This document shows, piece after piece, positions 1-11,087 of a stretch of DNA of 64,000 nucleotides. The stretch is from assembly GCA_025738555.1 (NCBI GenBank), contig JAOVFP010000005.1, positions 6,262,001 through 6,326,000 on the forward strand, written 5' to 3'. The notes under the pieces were generated by a model. That model saw nothing but the letters and a program-made list of their open reading frames with translations, was not told where the DNA came from and did not search any database. This stretch comes from Cyathus striatus (Eukaryota; Basidiomycota; Agaricomycetes; Agaricales; Nidulariaceae). The translations under genes were made by a program, and so were the position numbers. Each line of letters begins with the position of its first letter. Within the stretch, counting starts at the first letter, position 1.

Positions 1-300
1 ACCGTGCCACCGCTTCATCGCGTCCCTTCCCCTTTCGCTTCTGGCTTTCTCGTTCTTTCGCGGCTAATTGCTTTTTCTTGTCGACTTCTCATCGAAGATA
101 TACAATGTCATCGACTTTCGCGGCTTGATCCTCTTTCATTCGAACGCCTTCCTCTTGTAGTGTAGAGTTTTCGTTCTTCAATTCGTCGCGGTCATTCAAG
201 ACGGGGGCGAGGCATTCTTCCAGGCTTTTCGCAGACTCAAGTAATCCTTCCTGCCTATCAACATGTTTAGAACGAAAGTGTAATGAGGAACTGTGAACGT
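1..300 (-). pseudogene. Coiled-coil family C, copy 1 (partial relic)
   Basis: The minus strand encodes the charged helical exon shared by six copies in this window, beginning EGLLESAKSLEECLAPVLND and rich in Glu, Lys and Arg. The window edge cuts off its 3' end. The conserved Trp codon after the VYLR segment reads TGA at 89-91, so this copy is terminated. Its neighbourhood up to about 489 matches 59450-59949 closely, including the segment that replaces the N-terminal exon, so the two are copies of one rearranged unit. Function unknown; a coiled coil is inferred from composition only. Confidence 0.6.
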
Positions 301-818
301 ACTCATCACCACTCCAGTGTATGAGTGAGGAGAGAGAAAGTACCACCTCTTGAGAGTTTATATCTATGGTAGCCCGCCGATCCTTTGAATTGTGTGGCGC
401 GTGTACTGAATTGGGGTGGGGTCTCTTCGACAACGAGGGTATAATCGACCAATAGGACTAAGTGGATCATTATTGGTCCACTGGTTACACTGTTCGTGAG
501 GAGCAACGTCGTATCGTCCGCTCTTACAATCACGCACCGATCACTATCTGGTACCCTTGACTTGGAATACTGCAAGCACACGCTATACTCCAAGGCTCCT
601 TACTGCACTCGAGGTTATAGCCTTCTGATTCGTGGCTTGTCTCTAATTCCCCCTGGTCGGCCGTAACGTTAATCTGTTATCGGCTGATAGGCGAATGCGG
701 TGACCCCCCCTTCGGTGGTATCATTCAAGAACCTCAGGCCACAGGGTCATACCAAATATACCACATCGGCCTACCACTGCTTATCGACCAACGAAGGCGA
801 AAATGCAGCATCAAAGCG
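301..818. other. Duplicated non-coding segment and methyltransferase upstream region
   Basis: Bases to about 489 repeat the sequence at 59760-59949. Homology then stops abruptly, which marks a duplication breakpoint. From 490 to 818 I see no convincing gene; the short open frames on both strands look fortuitous. Confidence 0.5.
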
Positions 819-827
819 TATATATAG
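819..827 (+). promoter_or_regulatory. TATA box of the methyltransferase gene
   Basis: TATATATAG lies 72 nt before the ATG at 899, a normal distance for a basidiomycete TATA promoter with a short leader. Confidence 0.55.
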
Positions 828-898
828 TCTGGCAACCTATACCATGAACATTCCAAAATCCGCCCTTGCCTTCAAAATACCAAGGATTCAAAGCAGCT

Positions 899-1877
899 AT
901 GACGTCCAGCAACCCAACGACTAAACCATTCGATTCATCTGGATGGTCTGCATCCACGTACAACGCAAACGCGTCCTTCGTATACTCTGCCGCCTTCACT
1001 TCACCGGTTCTGGACCTTCTAGCGACAACACCTGGAGAACGAATCCTGGACGTGGGCTGCGGTAGTGGCGAGTTGACTATCCAGCTTGCAAAACTTGTCG
1101 AGCAGCAAGAAGGCGGTATAGCTGTCGGCACAGACAACAGCGAAAGCATGGTATATCACATCTTGTCCAGCTCGAAACACGAAAATTGACGGGGTTTCAG
1201 ATCCAAAAGAGCAGGAAAAATGGACTTAAACACGCCTTCGTATGTGACGCACATGCATTACAACTTCCAGACGAAATCTCCCAAATAACCACAACATTCG
1301 ATGTGGTGTTCAGTAATGCAGCATTGCACTGGTGTAAACGTGACCCTCCGGCTGTCATTGCAGGAGTACGGCGCGTTCTAAAGACTGGAGGAAGGTTCGT
1401 TGGCGAGATGGGTGGTTTCATGAATTGCATAGGTGTGTAGCGCGTTGCCTCCAAGAAGCCGGAGCCTAACGATTAACCAGGTGTGCGCTCAGCGCTTCAA
1501 GAATCTCTAACGCGCAGAGGTTACGATTTTAACGAACTGGATCCTTGGTATTTCCTATCGGCTGAAGACTACACAAAGGTCGGTCAGCGCTCAAGCTATC
1601 GACATGATAACACTAACTGGTAACATAGCTGCTCGTTGCTGAGGGATTCAATGTGGAACACGCAGCCTTGGTTCCACGTGTAAAACCACTACCAACAAGC
1701 ATCTACGGTTGGCTGCAAACGTTTGCAAGGGGATCCATCTTCCGAGATTTCAAGGAAGAAGAGGCTCATGAGATCATGAGAGAAGTTGAGGATAAGTTGC
1801 GTATCGATTGTCAAGATTCCAACGGAAAGTGGGCGATGATGTATGTGAGACTAGGATTTGTAGCAGTAAAGCAGTAG
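899..1877 (+). CDS. Class I SAM-dependent methyltransferase, intact, four exons
   Basis: Four exons (899-1150, 1201-1432, 1481-1578, 1629-1877) join in frame across introns of 48-50 nt to give 276 residues. Motif I is ILDVGCGSGELT near residue 47; the acidic ribose-binding residue lies in GTDNSESM; VCDAHALQLP and FDVVFSNAALHW supply the post-II region, and VLKTGGRFVGEMGG the later strand. The fold and the NAALHW motif recall trans-aconitate or small-molecule methyltransferases of the Methyltransf_25/31 type; the substrate cannot be told. The start is the first ATG after the TATA box, and the pseudogene copies align from the same place. At least four degraded relatives follow at 2283-4140 and 13800-15165, so this is the surviving member of an expanded group. 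A cytosolic enzyme is expected because no signal peptide is visible. Confidence 0.85.
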
Positions 1878-2282
1878 TAGATTCGAAGGGTAACATAGAT
1901 AAGTGATGGTAAAGTAAGATCCTATGTCCTGCACGATAAAAGGGAGAAAGATAGATAAGTCAGATCCTAGAATACAAATTGTAAACGACAGCAGGGACTG
2001 CTAAGGCAAAGTAAAATCTGTACCTGAAACAGGACGCCAGGAGGTGGGTGTTCGAAGGCGGCAGCTCTGTACTACTTCTTTCATTAGATCTTCCGCTACT
2101 AAAGCTAAAAAGCAAAACCTACCGATATACCGTCCTCTGCGATAGTTGCGATCGGCACGCGAGAGCCTTCGCGTTCCCATTCCAGATGTCCGGATGCATT
2201 CCTATTATAGGAGTACAGATTTGGCAGCACATCGTTCCGGGATAGATATTACTGGCGTTGAATCAGGTCCATGGGAGGAAAC
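1878..2282. other. 3' flank of methyltransferase, repeated downstream of its relics
   Basis: The first 170 bases after the stop recur after the pseudogenes at 3430-3610 and 14430-14630, so the duplicated unit included 3' flanking DNA. The rest, to about 2280, shows no gene I can support. Confidence 0.45.
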
Positions 2283-2360
2283 CAGAAGTAGGACGATAAT
2301 CCACCCGTCGCATTCGTATGCGATGTACACGCATTACAGCTATCAGACAAGATTACCACC
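2283..2360 (+). pseudogene. Short methyltransferase exon-2 relic
   Basis: This stretch matches the exon-2 piece encoding the VCDAHALQLPD region of the intact gene (about 1235-1275), with the reading frame lost soon after. It is an isolated fragment and shows that more than one round of duplication and deletion took place. Confidence 0.45.
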
Positions 2361-2462
2361 TAATCAAGGCTATAAGGCTGCATGAAGTATATTAATAGTC
2401 TGACAAGCTACATCATGAACAACTTAACGAACCGCTTCGTTACTTAAGATCCCAAGCAGCTA

Positions 2463-3412
2463 CGATATCCAGCAACGCCACGACGATCATTGAACCATTT
2501 GATTCGACTGGATGGTCCGCATCTACATGCGACGCAAACGTGTCCTTCGTGTACTCCGCCGCCTTCATTGCTCCAGTTCTGGAACTCCTAGCTGCAGTTC
2601 CTAGAGAGCGTATCTTGGACGTGGGTTGCGGCGGTGGCGAGCTGACGACCCAACTAGCAAAGCTCGTCGAGCAGCAAGAAGGCGGATAGCTGTCGGTATG
2701 GACAACAGCGAAAGTATGGTATGTCACATTCTACCCTATTCAGAACATGAAAACAGACGTGGTTCGAGATCCAAAAGAGCAAGGAGAACGGGCTCAAGCA
2801 TGTCTTTGTATGCGATGTACACACATTACAACTTCCAGACGACATCTCCCAGATAACCATCACGTTTGACGTGGTGTTTAGCAATGCCGCGTTGCACTGG
2901 TGTAAACGCGATCCTCCAGCTGTATTTACAGGAGTACCGTGCGTTCTGAAGGCTGGAGGAAGATTCGTTGGCGAGATGGGGGCTTCATGAACTGCATAGG
3001 AGTGTATCACGTTGCCTTTAAGTACAGAGAGGCTAACGACATAACCAGGTCTACGCTCAGCGCTCCAAGAGTCTCTAAAGTGCAGAGGTTATGATTTCAA
3101 GGAGCTGGATCCTTGGTATTTCCCATCGGCTGAAGACTATACAAAGGTCAATTCAGTGCGCAAACTATCGACGTGGCATAGCACTAACTGGCGACATAGT
3201 TGCTCGTTGCTGAAGATTTCAAGATAGAGTATGCAGCCTTAGTTCCACGCGTAACGCCTCTGAGAACAGGGATCTACGAGTGGCTACAGACGTTTGCAAG
3301 AGGATCTGTCTTTCGAAATTTCAAGGAAGAAGTGGATAAGATTATGAGAGAAGTCGAGGACAAGCCACGTATCGATTGCCAGGATTCCAATGGGGGATGG
3401 GCGATGGTGTAA
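2463..3412 (+). pseudogene. Methyltransferase pseudogene, full-length copy
   Basis: The copy retains all four exons and intron positions of the gene at 899 but is broken at several points. The start codon is changed from ATG to ACG. One base is missing near 2687, shifting exon 1 after LAKLVEQQEGG. Another base is missing near 2980 in the segment matching GEMGGF. Exon 4 ends early at a stop after DSNGGWAMV. Motif I is still readable as ILDVGCGGGELT. It cannot encode the enzyme. Confidence 0.8.
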
Positions 3413-3619
3413 GTGAGGCTAAGATTTGTGGCAGTAAACCAGTAGTAGAATCGAAAGTATCGTAATGGTAAATGTTGATCTGCGACAATAAAGTAAGCTG
3501 CTATCGCATGAGAAAGGAGAAACGATGAGTAAGCAAGATCCTAGAGTAAAAGAAAAGGGGTAAATGACGGCAGGCACTGGTTAAGGTAAAGTAATTTCAT
3601 ACGCAAGACAGGACACCAG

Positions 3620-4140
3620 GAGGTGGCATTTGCGCTGATGCATAAGTGATCCTTTGGCTGCCATTGCGGGGGCACGATGTATTCTAAAGAGCACAGGACG
3701 GTTCGTTGACGAAGGTGGTTTTATAGATTTATACGTATTATATGTCTTCTCGAGTACAAATCCAACATGACAGCAGAGATTATCCGGGTGTGCGCTCAGC
3801 GCCCCACAAACCTCTAAGGTGTGGAAGGTATAGGCTTCACCTACCGAAGACCATACAGTTATGTCATTTAAGCGCCCAATTTGTCGACATGGTATAGCAC
3901 TGACTGGTGACATGGCTTCTCATTCCTGATAGCTCCAAGGTGGGGAATGAAACCTAGACCCCACGCATACACCTCTACCAACAGTCATCCACGGCCACCT
4001 CCCATTTTCTGCAATATCAAGGAAGTTAGGCGAGAGGCCGCGGGCGCGAGACTAAGTAAGACCGGCTTCGTATTGACTTCAAGGATTCCAGGGGGAGGTG
4101 GGCCAGATGTATGCGAAATACGACGTGGGTTGTAAAGCGT
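3620..4140 (+). pseudogene. Methyltransferase relic (late exons only)
   Basis: Decayed matches to the end of exon 2 (DPLAAIAGARCILKSTGRFV, compare the intact DPPAVIAGVRRVLKTGGRFV), exon 3 and exon 4 are visible, with many stops and frameshifts. The same relic in the same order recurs at 14640-15165, so it was already degraded when the block was duplicated. Confidence 0.6.
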
Positions 4141-4495
4141 GTGGATGTCGAAATTTGAGTACTTGAGTTCATATCTATGTTGGTGAACCTTTGACGTGGA
4201 ACATTTATGGACTATTCCCAGTGAAAAGATACGATTGTGTTGTGAAAGAGGGTTTGAACCAAGCGACCTCTGTCACGGTCACAGGCACAAGTGTGACAGG
4301 TAACCATACAGTAAGCCGTGACAAATATCTCTCTTACATCGGAACTCCGACAACTCCAATTTCACTCTGCGTTTAATTTGCTCTGCGTGTATTTGAAAAA
4401 TTACGAATGCAACTAACCAGACCATTTCACATCTTACCACTGAAACCCCTGGAAGGCCCTAGCTAAGGGAAGGATTTGAATTTCAGTCTTGGGAT

Positions 4496-6045
4496 AACCA
4501 TGCTAAGACCACGCTGTCGTACAACGGCATCTACACGTCTGACTGGCCTGATGGTTCTACCTACCCCGAGGACTACGTGCGTCCCCCTTCCCTTATACTT
4601 GATTCACCCCGTCTTGAATTCTAATCGGACAATTGTAGAACGTCCCATCATGCATTACATCACCTAACAGTGAGCTAACCCTTTCCCAAATTCCACTATA
4701 CACTATATTCACGTACACATTACCAGTGCACACGCAGAACCAGTCTATGGCAGCCGGAACTGCATTCGCCATCTCCTACGTTGTGCGTCCTACACTTGTC
4801 TTGGAATCAGCGCCCGTGCTGATGTTGTTTTGCAGAGCGACATTAAACAAGTAACACCTGATAACCTTGCAGTGTTCAGTGTTCGTTACCAGTATGTCTT
4901 TTCCTTTCCCTTCAAATCCGCGAACTAGAACTGAAAAATCCAAAGCACACCATGAAAGCGCGTAACATCGTATTCCGTTCCGGCAGCAATGCCCGCATGC
5001 CCCGACGGAGGATGTATCTGTGCTGTATGTCCCCCTCCCCTCCCCTCCTTTCCCCTACCATTTTAATCATACTATATAGTGGGGATGGGTTCCAAACGGC
5101 TGCGGCCAACCAAACATGTACCATCAAGCCTTCAAATGCAAAGTAACAGGCGCAACATCCACAGCACCCATCGCATCGCCTCAGCCTCCAGTATGGTGCG
5201 AAGATGACCCAAGTAAATGCGTTACTGGAGCCAAGCAGATGATTTACTGGAATCAGCAGGATGGGAATAATATTGAAGTTGATGGGTACGATTTGAGTGG
5301 GGAGTTTAAGAGTCCGGTGTATAATTCCAAGTGTGGGTTTGCGGATGGTGCGCAGAATGATATTTTTGGGAGTGGGTCTTCGGGTAGTAGGACTTCGAGC
5401 AGTGAATCCTCTGCCTCATCTGCCTCCTCTGCCTCCTCTGCCTCCTCTGCCTCTGCATCTCCTGCCTCTTCGTCAAGCAGTGGATCTTCGAGTAGTGGAT
5501 CGTCAAGTGGATCGTCTGGCGGCGATTCTTCCAAAGCCTCAGGAAGCTCGAGTCCCAGCTCTGCCTCCCCCGCCTCTGCCTCCTCTTCCAGCTCTTCTTC
5601 CGCCTCCCCTAGCGCAGTCGTGGCAGCAGCAGCAAGTGACCCTCCCATCTCATCTACCACCTCTTCCCCCTCTGGTTCATCTAGCTCTAACTCCAATTCC
5701 AATAATCTCAACCCTGGCTCTGGTTCTAGCTCCAGCCCCTCCTCCAGCTCCTCTGCATCGCTTCCTTCAGCGTCCTCTACTTCTTCAACACCCTCTACTT
5801 CCACCCCAACTTCATCGACATTATCTACCTCATCCACTACCTCTGTCTCAGCTACATCAAGCAAAAGCAACGCACCGCAATGCAAGCATCAGCACCGCCA
5901 GCGCCGTCGTCGGTCCCCCGTGCCGGAGCCTGGGCCTGCTCCCGTCCCTGCTCCTGCTCCGGAGCCAGTGGCAATTTCCCCCCCTCAGAACCTCGTATCT
6001 AGGATGAGGCAGTACCACAGGAGAGCAGCTTCTCATTCTTGGTAG
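4496..6045 (+). pseudogene. AA14-like LPMO copy I, 5'-truncated
   Basis: The copy begins inside exon 5 of the intact gene at 15695 and keeps exons 5 to 10, ending with a 322-residue last exon (5080-6045) that has no internal stop. Upstream, the sequence joins directly to a segment ending in CTTGGGAT; the matching 756 bp of the intact locus (15470-16225), holding the promoter, signal peptide, mature N-terminal His and exons 1-4, is missing. Copy III at 38911 has the same joint. Without the N-terminal His, which is a copper ligand in LPMOs, it cannot be an active secreted enzyme. Confidence 0.8.
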
Positions 6046-6577
6046 ATTCCCCCTCCCAGTTCACAGTTCATTAATCCCGGCCAGACTGGGGTTGATCGTG
6101 CCGTGCATGTATTTATTGGGCATGGGGAGCTGGATTCTATTACCTCCTGCCTTTCCTCTAGGTTTTCACGGCGCCACGCGCTTCCTGCTTATCATCTCTC
6201 TGCTGAATTCGTCATAGCTCGCATCTTGACGATGTCAGAGGCTGCGCCTCTGTATACCCCTCCCTCCCTTTTACCTTACCACCGCCCAGAAGTTAGTGGT
6301 GGTGGTGTTTCCTAGATGCTTTTATTATCCTAGATTCCGTTTTTTCCCCGACTTGAAGGTGTCTGTCCGTGGATCGGATCGGGTTGTGCTGTATTGTACT
6401 TAGCTAGGTTAGTTAGGATACTTGCTGATACCTTTCTTGTTGTGCATCTATTGGATAGGTGATGTAGTTAATGGTTGTTGGTTCTTTTTGGTGTGATTTG
6501 TGAGGGTGCGTGTATATAAACTTGGTGGTATCCAGCGTCCATCCATTCGAGTGAGAAATAGAAATAGATTCCTGAAG
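6046..6577. other. Region between LPMO copy I and family H copy I
   Basis: This conserved 3' flank is present in all three LPMO blocks (also 17738-18244 and 40420-40940). It holds no gene I recognise, and short frames here differ between copies. Confidence 0.45.
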
Positions 6578-7614
6578 TTACAATACATCACCCTCCCCTG
6601 CAATCCCACCCAAAAAATCCAGTGTTCGATGGAAAAGCTCATCAAAATCATCAAGGAGGCCCCAACGATCAAGCAGCGTCGCCACATCCTCCTCTTCTAG
6701 TCCTAGCACACTATCCACCCCATTCGCACGTCTCCTACTCCGACTCATAGACACACGCTCTTCTTCCAGCCACACCTCAAGCACCTCTTCCCCACCCACT
6801 ATAATACTGCGCAGACGCGCTATATCAGTCTGTGTAAGTGGTGTAGACTTGTATGTAACGTCCAGGACGAGGTCGACCCCAGCGCCTTCGTCTGGATCCC
6901 AGATTTGACGTTGGAGAACTGCGAGCCAGGCCTGGTCTAGGTCGTCTAGGAAGTCAATGAGTTCTGTGAGAGTTGAGCGGGGGTCTGCTTCTAGGGCTGC
7001 TGGTGTGTTTACGTTTGGCGTTGTTGAGTCCGGGGAAGTGTCCATTGCGTCTTCAGTACGGTCTTCTGGGGCGATTGGGGAGGCTGTGAGAGGGTATCCA
7101 CATACTGCTCCGAGAACGTCGCCTGTTAGTCGGAGCATGTATGTTGTGCGTAGGCTGGTGCTGGGATCAACGGGGGGAATTTGGAGGATGAAGGAAAGGA
7201 GGTGTCGGGCGGCTGAGAGGTAGGCATGTAGTGTTTTAACTAAGGACGTTGGTTGTGATCTAGCATTTTACCACCGTATAGAATTGATAATCCCTGTACA
7301 TAGATTCTCTTCAGTCCCGTAAGAGAAAGAGATACCAAGCAGGCGTACGTCATATTATCAAGAAATACCAGAAAAAGCGAGAATCAATACGACAATATAA
7401 AAACATACGTGAAAGCCATGAAAGATCATGCACTCGAAAGGAGTACAAACCGCTTCTTATATCCCCTCGTCAGTTCCAGGAACTTTTCGTCTAGGTACGT
7501 TGTAAGCCGACGTTCTTGCGCCGACGTGAGCGGTCGTGTTCGGAGGGGTTTCTTGGATACGAAGCCATTGGTTTCGATATGAGGTTCAAGAGGACGAGGT
7601 ATCTCTGGGGCCAT
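6578..7614 (-). CDS. Family H conserved protein of unknown function, copy I
   Basis: Exon 1 starts at the ATG at 7614 (MAPEIPRPLEP) and runs through PLTSAQERRLTTYLDEKFLE and GYKK. The large last exon, 7239-6578, encodes LHAYLSAARHLLSFILQIPP, MLRLTGDVLGAVCGYPL, an acidic Pro/Ser-rich linker, DFLDDLDQAWLAVLQRQIWD and a helical C-terminus. A small middle exon near 7283-7315 is needed to keep frame; its limits are uncertain. No signal peptide or membrane segment is visible. The alternation of helical blocks suggests a soluble alpha-helical protein. I do not recognise the family. The same gene occurs at 11088-12121 (broken), 18245-19294 (best preserved) and 40941-41982. Confidence 0.5.
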
Positions 7615-7689
7615 TGTAAGTTTGCAGATAGATTTGTCGTCGTCGGTGTGGAGAAAATCCCTAAGCGAACGTTGTATATGTATTCCAAC

Positions 7690-7941
7690 ACCTTCCACCT
7701 ACACGTGATCACACATATAAAAGCCCGACCCACTTTTTCACCTTTCTTCACCGTCGATGCAGCAGTCGTGTTGCACTCTGTGGTTGTCTTCCACGACCTT
7801 CGGAGTAACGGAGCGATGGGAGAGCGAACTCGTGCGTATCTATCTCGGTCTCGATTTGGATGGGTATTGCGTGTCTTGGAAGAGGGAGTCTTTGGATTCT
7901 TTGGTTGTGCGGAATTTTTTTTACTGACAGCCATTCTCTGA
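7690..7941. other. Conserved region open on both strands, with CACGTG and TATA motifs (copy 1)
   Basis: A CACGTG box at 7702-7707 is followed by TATAAAAG near 7718-7725. On the plus strand an ATG near 7758 opens a 56-residue frame (MQQSCCTLWLSSTTFG, then RWESELVRIY). On the minus strand a frame starts at 7934 (MAVSKKNSAQPKNPKTPSSK). Both frames persist in the copy at 42100-42324. The plus frame is broken by sequence changes in the copies at 13262-13466 and 19430-19627; the minus start is lost in the 13-kb copy. Either strand could be the gene, or the region may be only the promoter of family H. Confidence 0.35.
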
Positions 7942-8788
7942 AGGGATGTACAATTTATGTGTTTTTATGAATGTATATTGTTTCGTGTTTTTTCTTGTTG
8001 AAGGAACAAGAAATTGAGATCTTACGGAACCGGAAAATCAGTCGTTGATGTCGAATGTTGAAATTCAAACTTTGCACTCTCTCCAATCGCCGTTTATGCA
8101 ATTGCGCACGTTGACCGGAGTCTGGCATGTAATCTATTCAACAGATTACATATCACATACTTACGCTGGTTACTATGAGATTTAGGTATCTAAATGCCTA
8201 TATCTTATTAGACACGTAGGTAATCTCCCGTAAAAGCACCCACCCTCACTAATACCGGGCAGGATATAGCTCAACGTTGACTAGCTGAAATCCCAAATGT
8301 CATCAGTACTAGCCAGGTTATTGTTGCGGTCGCCATTTGAGCAAAAGAAACAGAGATGAGTAATATCTACAGGTCCGATATCGTGAAGACGAAGATCAGA
8401 ACACGTTAATATGGCCTCGTTCTGGGTTTGGATCTAGGCGGTGATATTAGAGGACATCACCTATGGGAGGAGAGGATTTGCGTGGTCACAAGCAATATCA
8501 AGAACAGCGATCTGTGTTGCAGAGAATGACCAGGTACAAAGATATGACAGAAATACACTTCAAGAATGATACATAGCGGTACATTGAGCTTCAATCATTC
8601 AAGGGTATAATATAAGTTGGGGGTATCTTCCACAGCCTTCTCTGGTCCGTTAGCGAATCAACCAACGCACCAGGAATATCAACAGCTCACCATAATACCA
8701 ACTCACACTACGAGACCTTCTTTCTCTTCGACGTCCTGACCGTTTTGCTCTCCACATCTTGTAGCGACCTCCTCGAAATAGTATTTTC
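7942..8788. other. Duplicated spacer
   Basis: Close matches lie at 29240-29768 and 42325-42960. At 29240 the same spacer is joined directly to the family V exon instead of to a coiled-coil copy, which marks a deletion there. No gene is seen. Confidence 0.45.
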
Positions 8789-9520
8789 CTACTTGAAACG
8801 TGAGCCCGGTAACATGAGAAAAGCCAACAAACGAACCGACAACGGAGGTTCTATCTGCAACGACTCATCCGGGTCCTGATGAGAAGGCTTTGAATGAGCC
8901 GACTTCTTGACAAGTACTTTGTTCTTAAGGTGAAGCAGTCTTATCTATGAAGTGTTAGTATTGTCACCTAGCACGCGAAAGCCACATGATTACGGACCTG
9001 CTTGTCGTACTCGGCGTTTTCTTCCTTCAGCTTCCCGAGCTCTTCGTAGTTCTGCTTGAGCTGCTGATTCGTATCACCCTCCTTCATCCACCGTGCCACC
9101 ACTTCATCGCGTCCCTTCTCCTTTCGCTTCCGGCTTTTTCGTTCTTTCGCAACTAATTGCTTTTTCTTGTCGACTTCCCATCGAAGATGCACAATGTCAT
9201 CGACTTTCGCGGCTTGATTCCCTTTCATTCGAACGTCTTCCTCTCGTAGTGTAGAGTTTTCTTTCTTCAATTCGTCGCGGTCATTCAAGACGGGGGCGAG
9301 GCTTTCTTCCAGGCTTTTCGCAGACTCAAGTAATCCTTCCTGCCTATCAACATGTTGAGAACTAAAGTGTAAAGAGGGATTGTGAACGTACTCACCACCA
9401 CTCTAGTGTCAATACTGCTCCCCCTCGACCTTTGTACGACACCACAAATCTCTTTGACAGCGCGCTTCAAACTAACGCCAGGTGTATTCTTGTCAATCTT
9501 CCCTAACTTCTTCGACAGTT
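8789..9520 (-). CDS. Coiled-coil family C, copy 2 (only copy with an open core)
   Basis: A middle exon (9339-8998, 114 codons) and a last exon (8944-8789, 51 codons plus TAG) are open and joined by a 53-nt GT-AG intron. The middle exon runs from EGLLESAKSLEE through REEDVRMKGNQAAKVDDIV to KLKEENAEYDKQ, with the dense charged pattern of a coiled coil. The Trp codon mutated to TGA in four other copies is intact here (LRWEVDKK). A preceding exon ending SSIDTRVV (donor at 9395) is clear, but its upstream start is not: the frame does not run cleanly back to an ATG. Unknown function; no membrane segment is seen. It lies upstream of a CHAT tail, and copies 4, 5 and 6 also flank TPR-CHAT genes. Confidence 0.5.
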
Positions 9521-9605
9521 TCTGCCCTCTTCTCAGGCGCGTTCACTTCCTCATCTGAGAAGAAATCTACAAAGAGTTAAATCGGTGTTCCCTTCGGTTG
9601 TCGAC

Positions 9606-10328
9606 ATGAATGGCACGTATCGCGAAGCTTACACACCCACTATCACGGCTCTGACGAAGAGTCTATCTAAGCACCACCAGCATCAGCATCAGGAGTTCAA
9701 GGGATTGCTTGCCGTTAGCGAGCCAGAAGCTCCCGGTTTTTCACCTATCCCAGGTACAGCTCAAGAAAATATCATCCTGAAGGAGATATTCGGCTCATTT
9801 TCTCAAACATTCCGTAGCCTGGAAGGCGTCGAAGCAACAGTGAAGAGCGTCTTGGATGCCATGCCTTTGCACAGCTGGATCCATCTCTCCTGCCACGCTC
9901 TCCAGAACGACAGCCCTCTCAATAGTGCATTCTATCTCCATGATGGACAGCTGTCCCTTGGAGATATAATTAAACATCCACTTCCTCATTCACAATTTGC
10001 ATTCCTTTCGGCATGCGAGACGGGGAAGGGAGACAAAAAGCTCTCTGAAGAAGCAATTCATCTTGCGGCGGGTATGCTGGCGGCGGGATATACCAGCGTT
10101 GTTGCAACTATGTGGTCGATCAGTGACAACGATGCCCCGTGGGTTGCAAAAGAATTTTATTCGTACATATTACAGAAAGAGAACAATGGCTCTGCAGAGT
10201 ATAATTATCCAGATTGTACTAGAGCAGCGTCTGCACTTCATCATGCCATAGGACGCTTTCGGCTTCAGGTTGGCGATGACGAAGGTGGCCTCCGACTTTG
10301 GGTTCCATATATTCATGTAGGTATTTAG
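9606..10328 (+). pseudogene. CHAT-domain tail of a TPR-CHAT gene joined to another sequence (ORF still open)
   Basis: An open frame of 240 codons begins at ATG 9606 with MNGTYREA, which is not TPR-CHAT sequence but the region beside coiled-coil copies. It then enters the CHAT domain at YTPTITALTKSLSKHH. The caspase-like dyad survives: His in SWIHLSCHALQ and Cys in FLSACETGKG, followed by GYTSVVATMWSI. Everything before this point (TPR array, linker, first CHAT strands including RIWWCPTGPL) is missing. The joint lies at GCGAAGC/TTACACACCC. I class it as a truncated copy, but a short CHAT-only protein could be made if it is transcribed. Confidence 0.7.
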
Positions 10329-11087
10329 GCAGACCAGTGGTACTGTGGTACGAAACAAACGTCAGACTCTTTCTTAAGTTTTTGATGAGCTTCGTGCGAG
10401 AAGCGGCGGCAAGCCCTAATCCAGAGACGAGGATTATCGAACCTCAGAAACTAACTCTAACCATAAAATCTGCAAGCGACTTATCCATCTTTTCAAAAGG
10501 TGTTGTCTTGGAAGATGAAATCGGAGAATAGCAATTACATCATTGGTTACTAGCTTTACTTTGGTATAGAGGCACTTAATTGATAATGCTAATACTTATT
10601 CCAAGCTCTCCCTGTGGTCCAGCGACATGCAGCAGTACTAAGCCGGTTATTCTGAACATCGACCTTGCTCAAGGTCATCTGTTCTCTGATTTCATCCCCA
10701 TACCACCCGCTATAAGTAGACCTCCGAAGAAGTGGAATCTCCGCAGGAGTCCCTACAATGACCATCTGACATCGGTATATTTTCTCTCTTCCGCCGGCCT
10801 GACTCGGGCCTGGGCTCGTATCATAAATAGGCTTAGTGACCAATGTGGTAGATTATCGGTGCGAGGTACTCCAATTTGGAAGCTCAAAAATGTCAAGGTG
10901 ACAACCCGATATTTATATTCCATATTGAATATCAAGTCAGAATGAGGATCACCAGCAATTTCATTTATAAATTAGTGGTATGATGAGGTATAACTGGATG
11001 TGTGTGTATATAAACTTGGTAGTATCCATTGTGGGTAGGGCGACACATCCATCCATTTGACTGAGATATATAAATACATTCCTAAAG
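10329..11087. other. Unassigned region after the CHAT tail
   Basis: Two plus-strand frames (ending at 10531 and spanning 10580-10945) are open but match nothing I recognise, and nothing else in this window is homologous to most of this stretch. It may be unique sequence brought in at the CHAT breakpoint. Confidence 0.3.

Noticed and set aside
5253..5885. Long Glu/Asp-rich minus-strand ORF opposite LPMO copy I (also 16975-17577 and 39986-40348)
   Set aside because: It is the antisense shadow of the Ser-rich tail; Ser codons read backwards give acidic and Leu codons. No splice sites or start context support it.
5297..6007. Pro/Leu-rich plus-strand ORF overlapping the LPMO tail
   Set aside because: It is a frame-shadow of the same low-complexity sequence and lacks homologous ends in the other copies.
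6578..7614. Gasdermin-like pore former next to CHAT proteases
   Set aside because: Family H was considered because CHAT proteases cleave gasdermins in bacteria, but it lacks hydrophobic beta-hairpin segments and looks alpha-helical.
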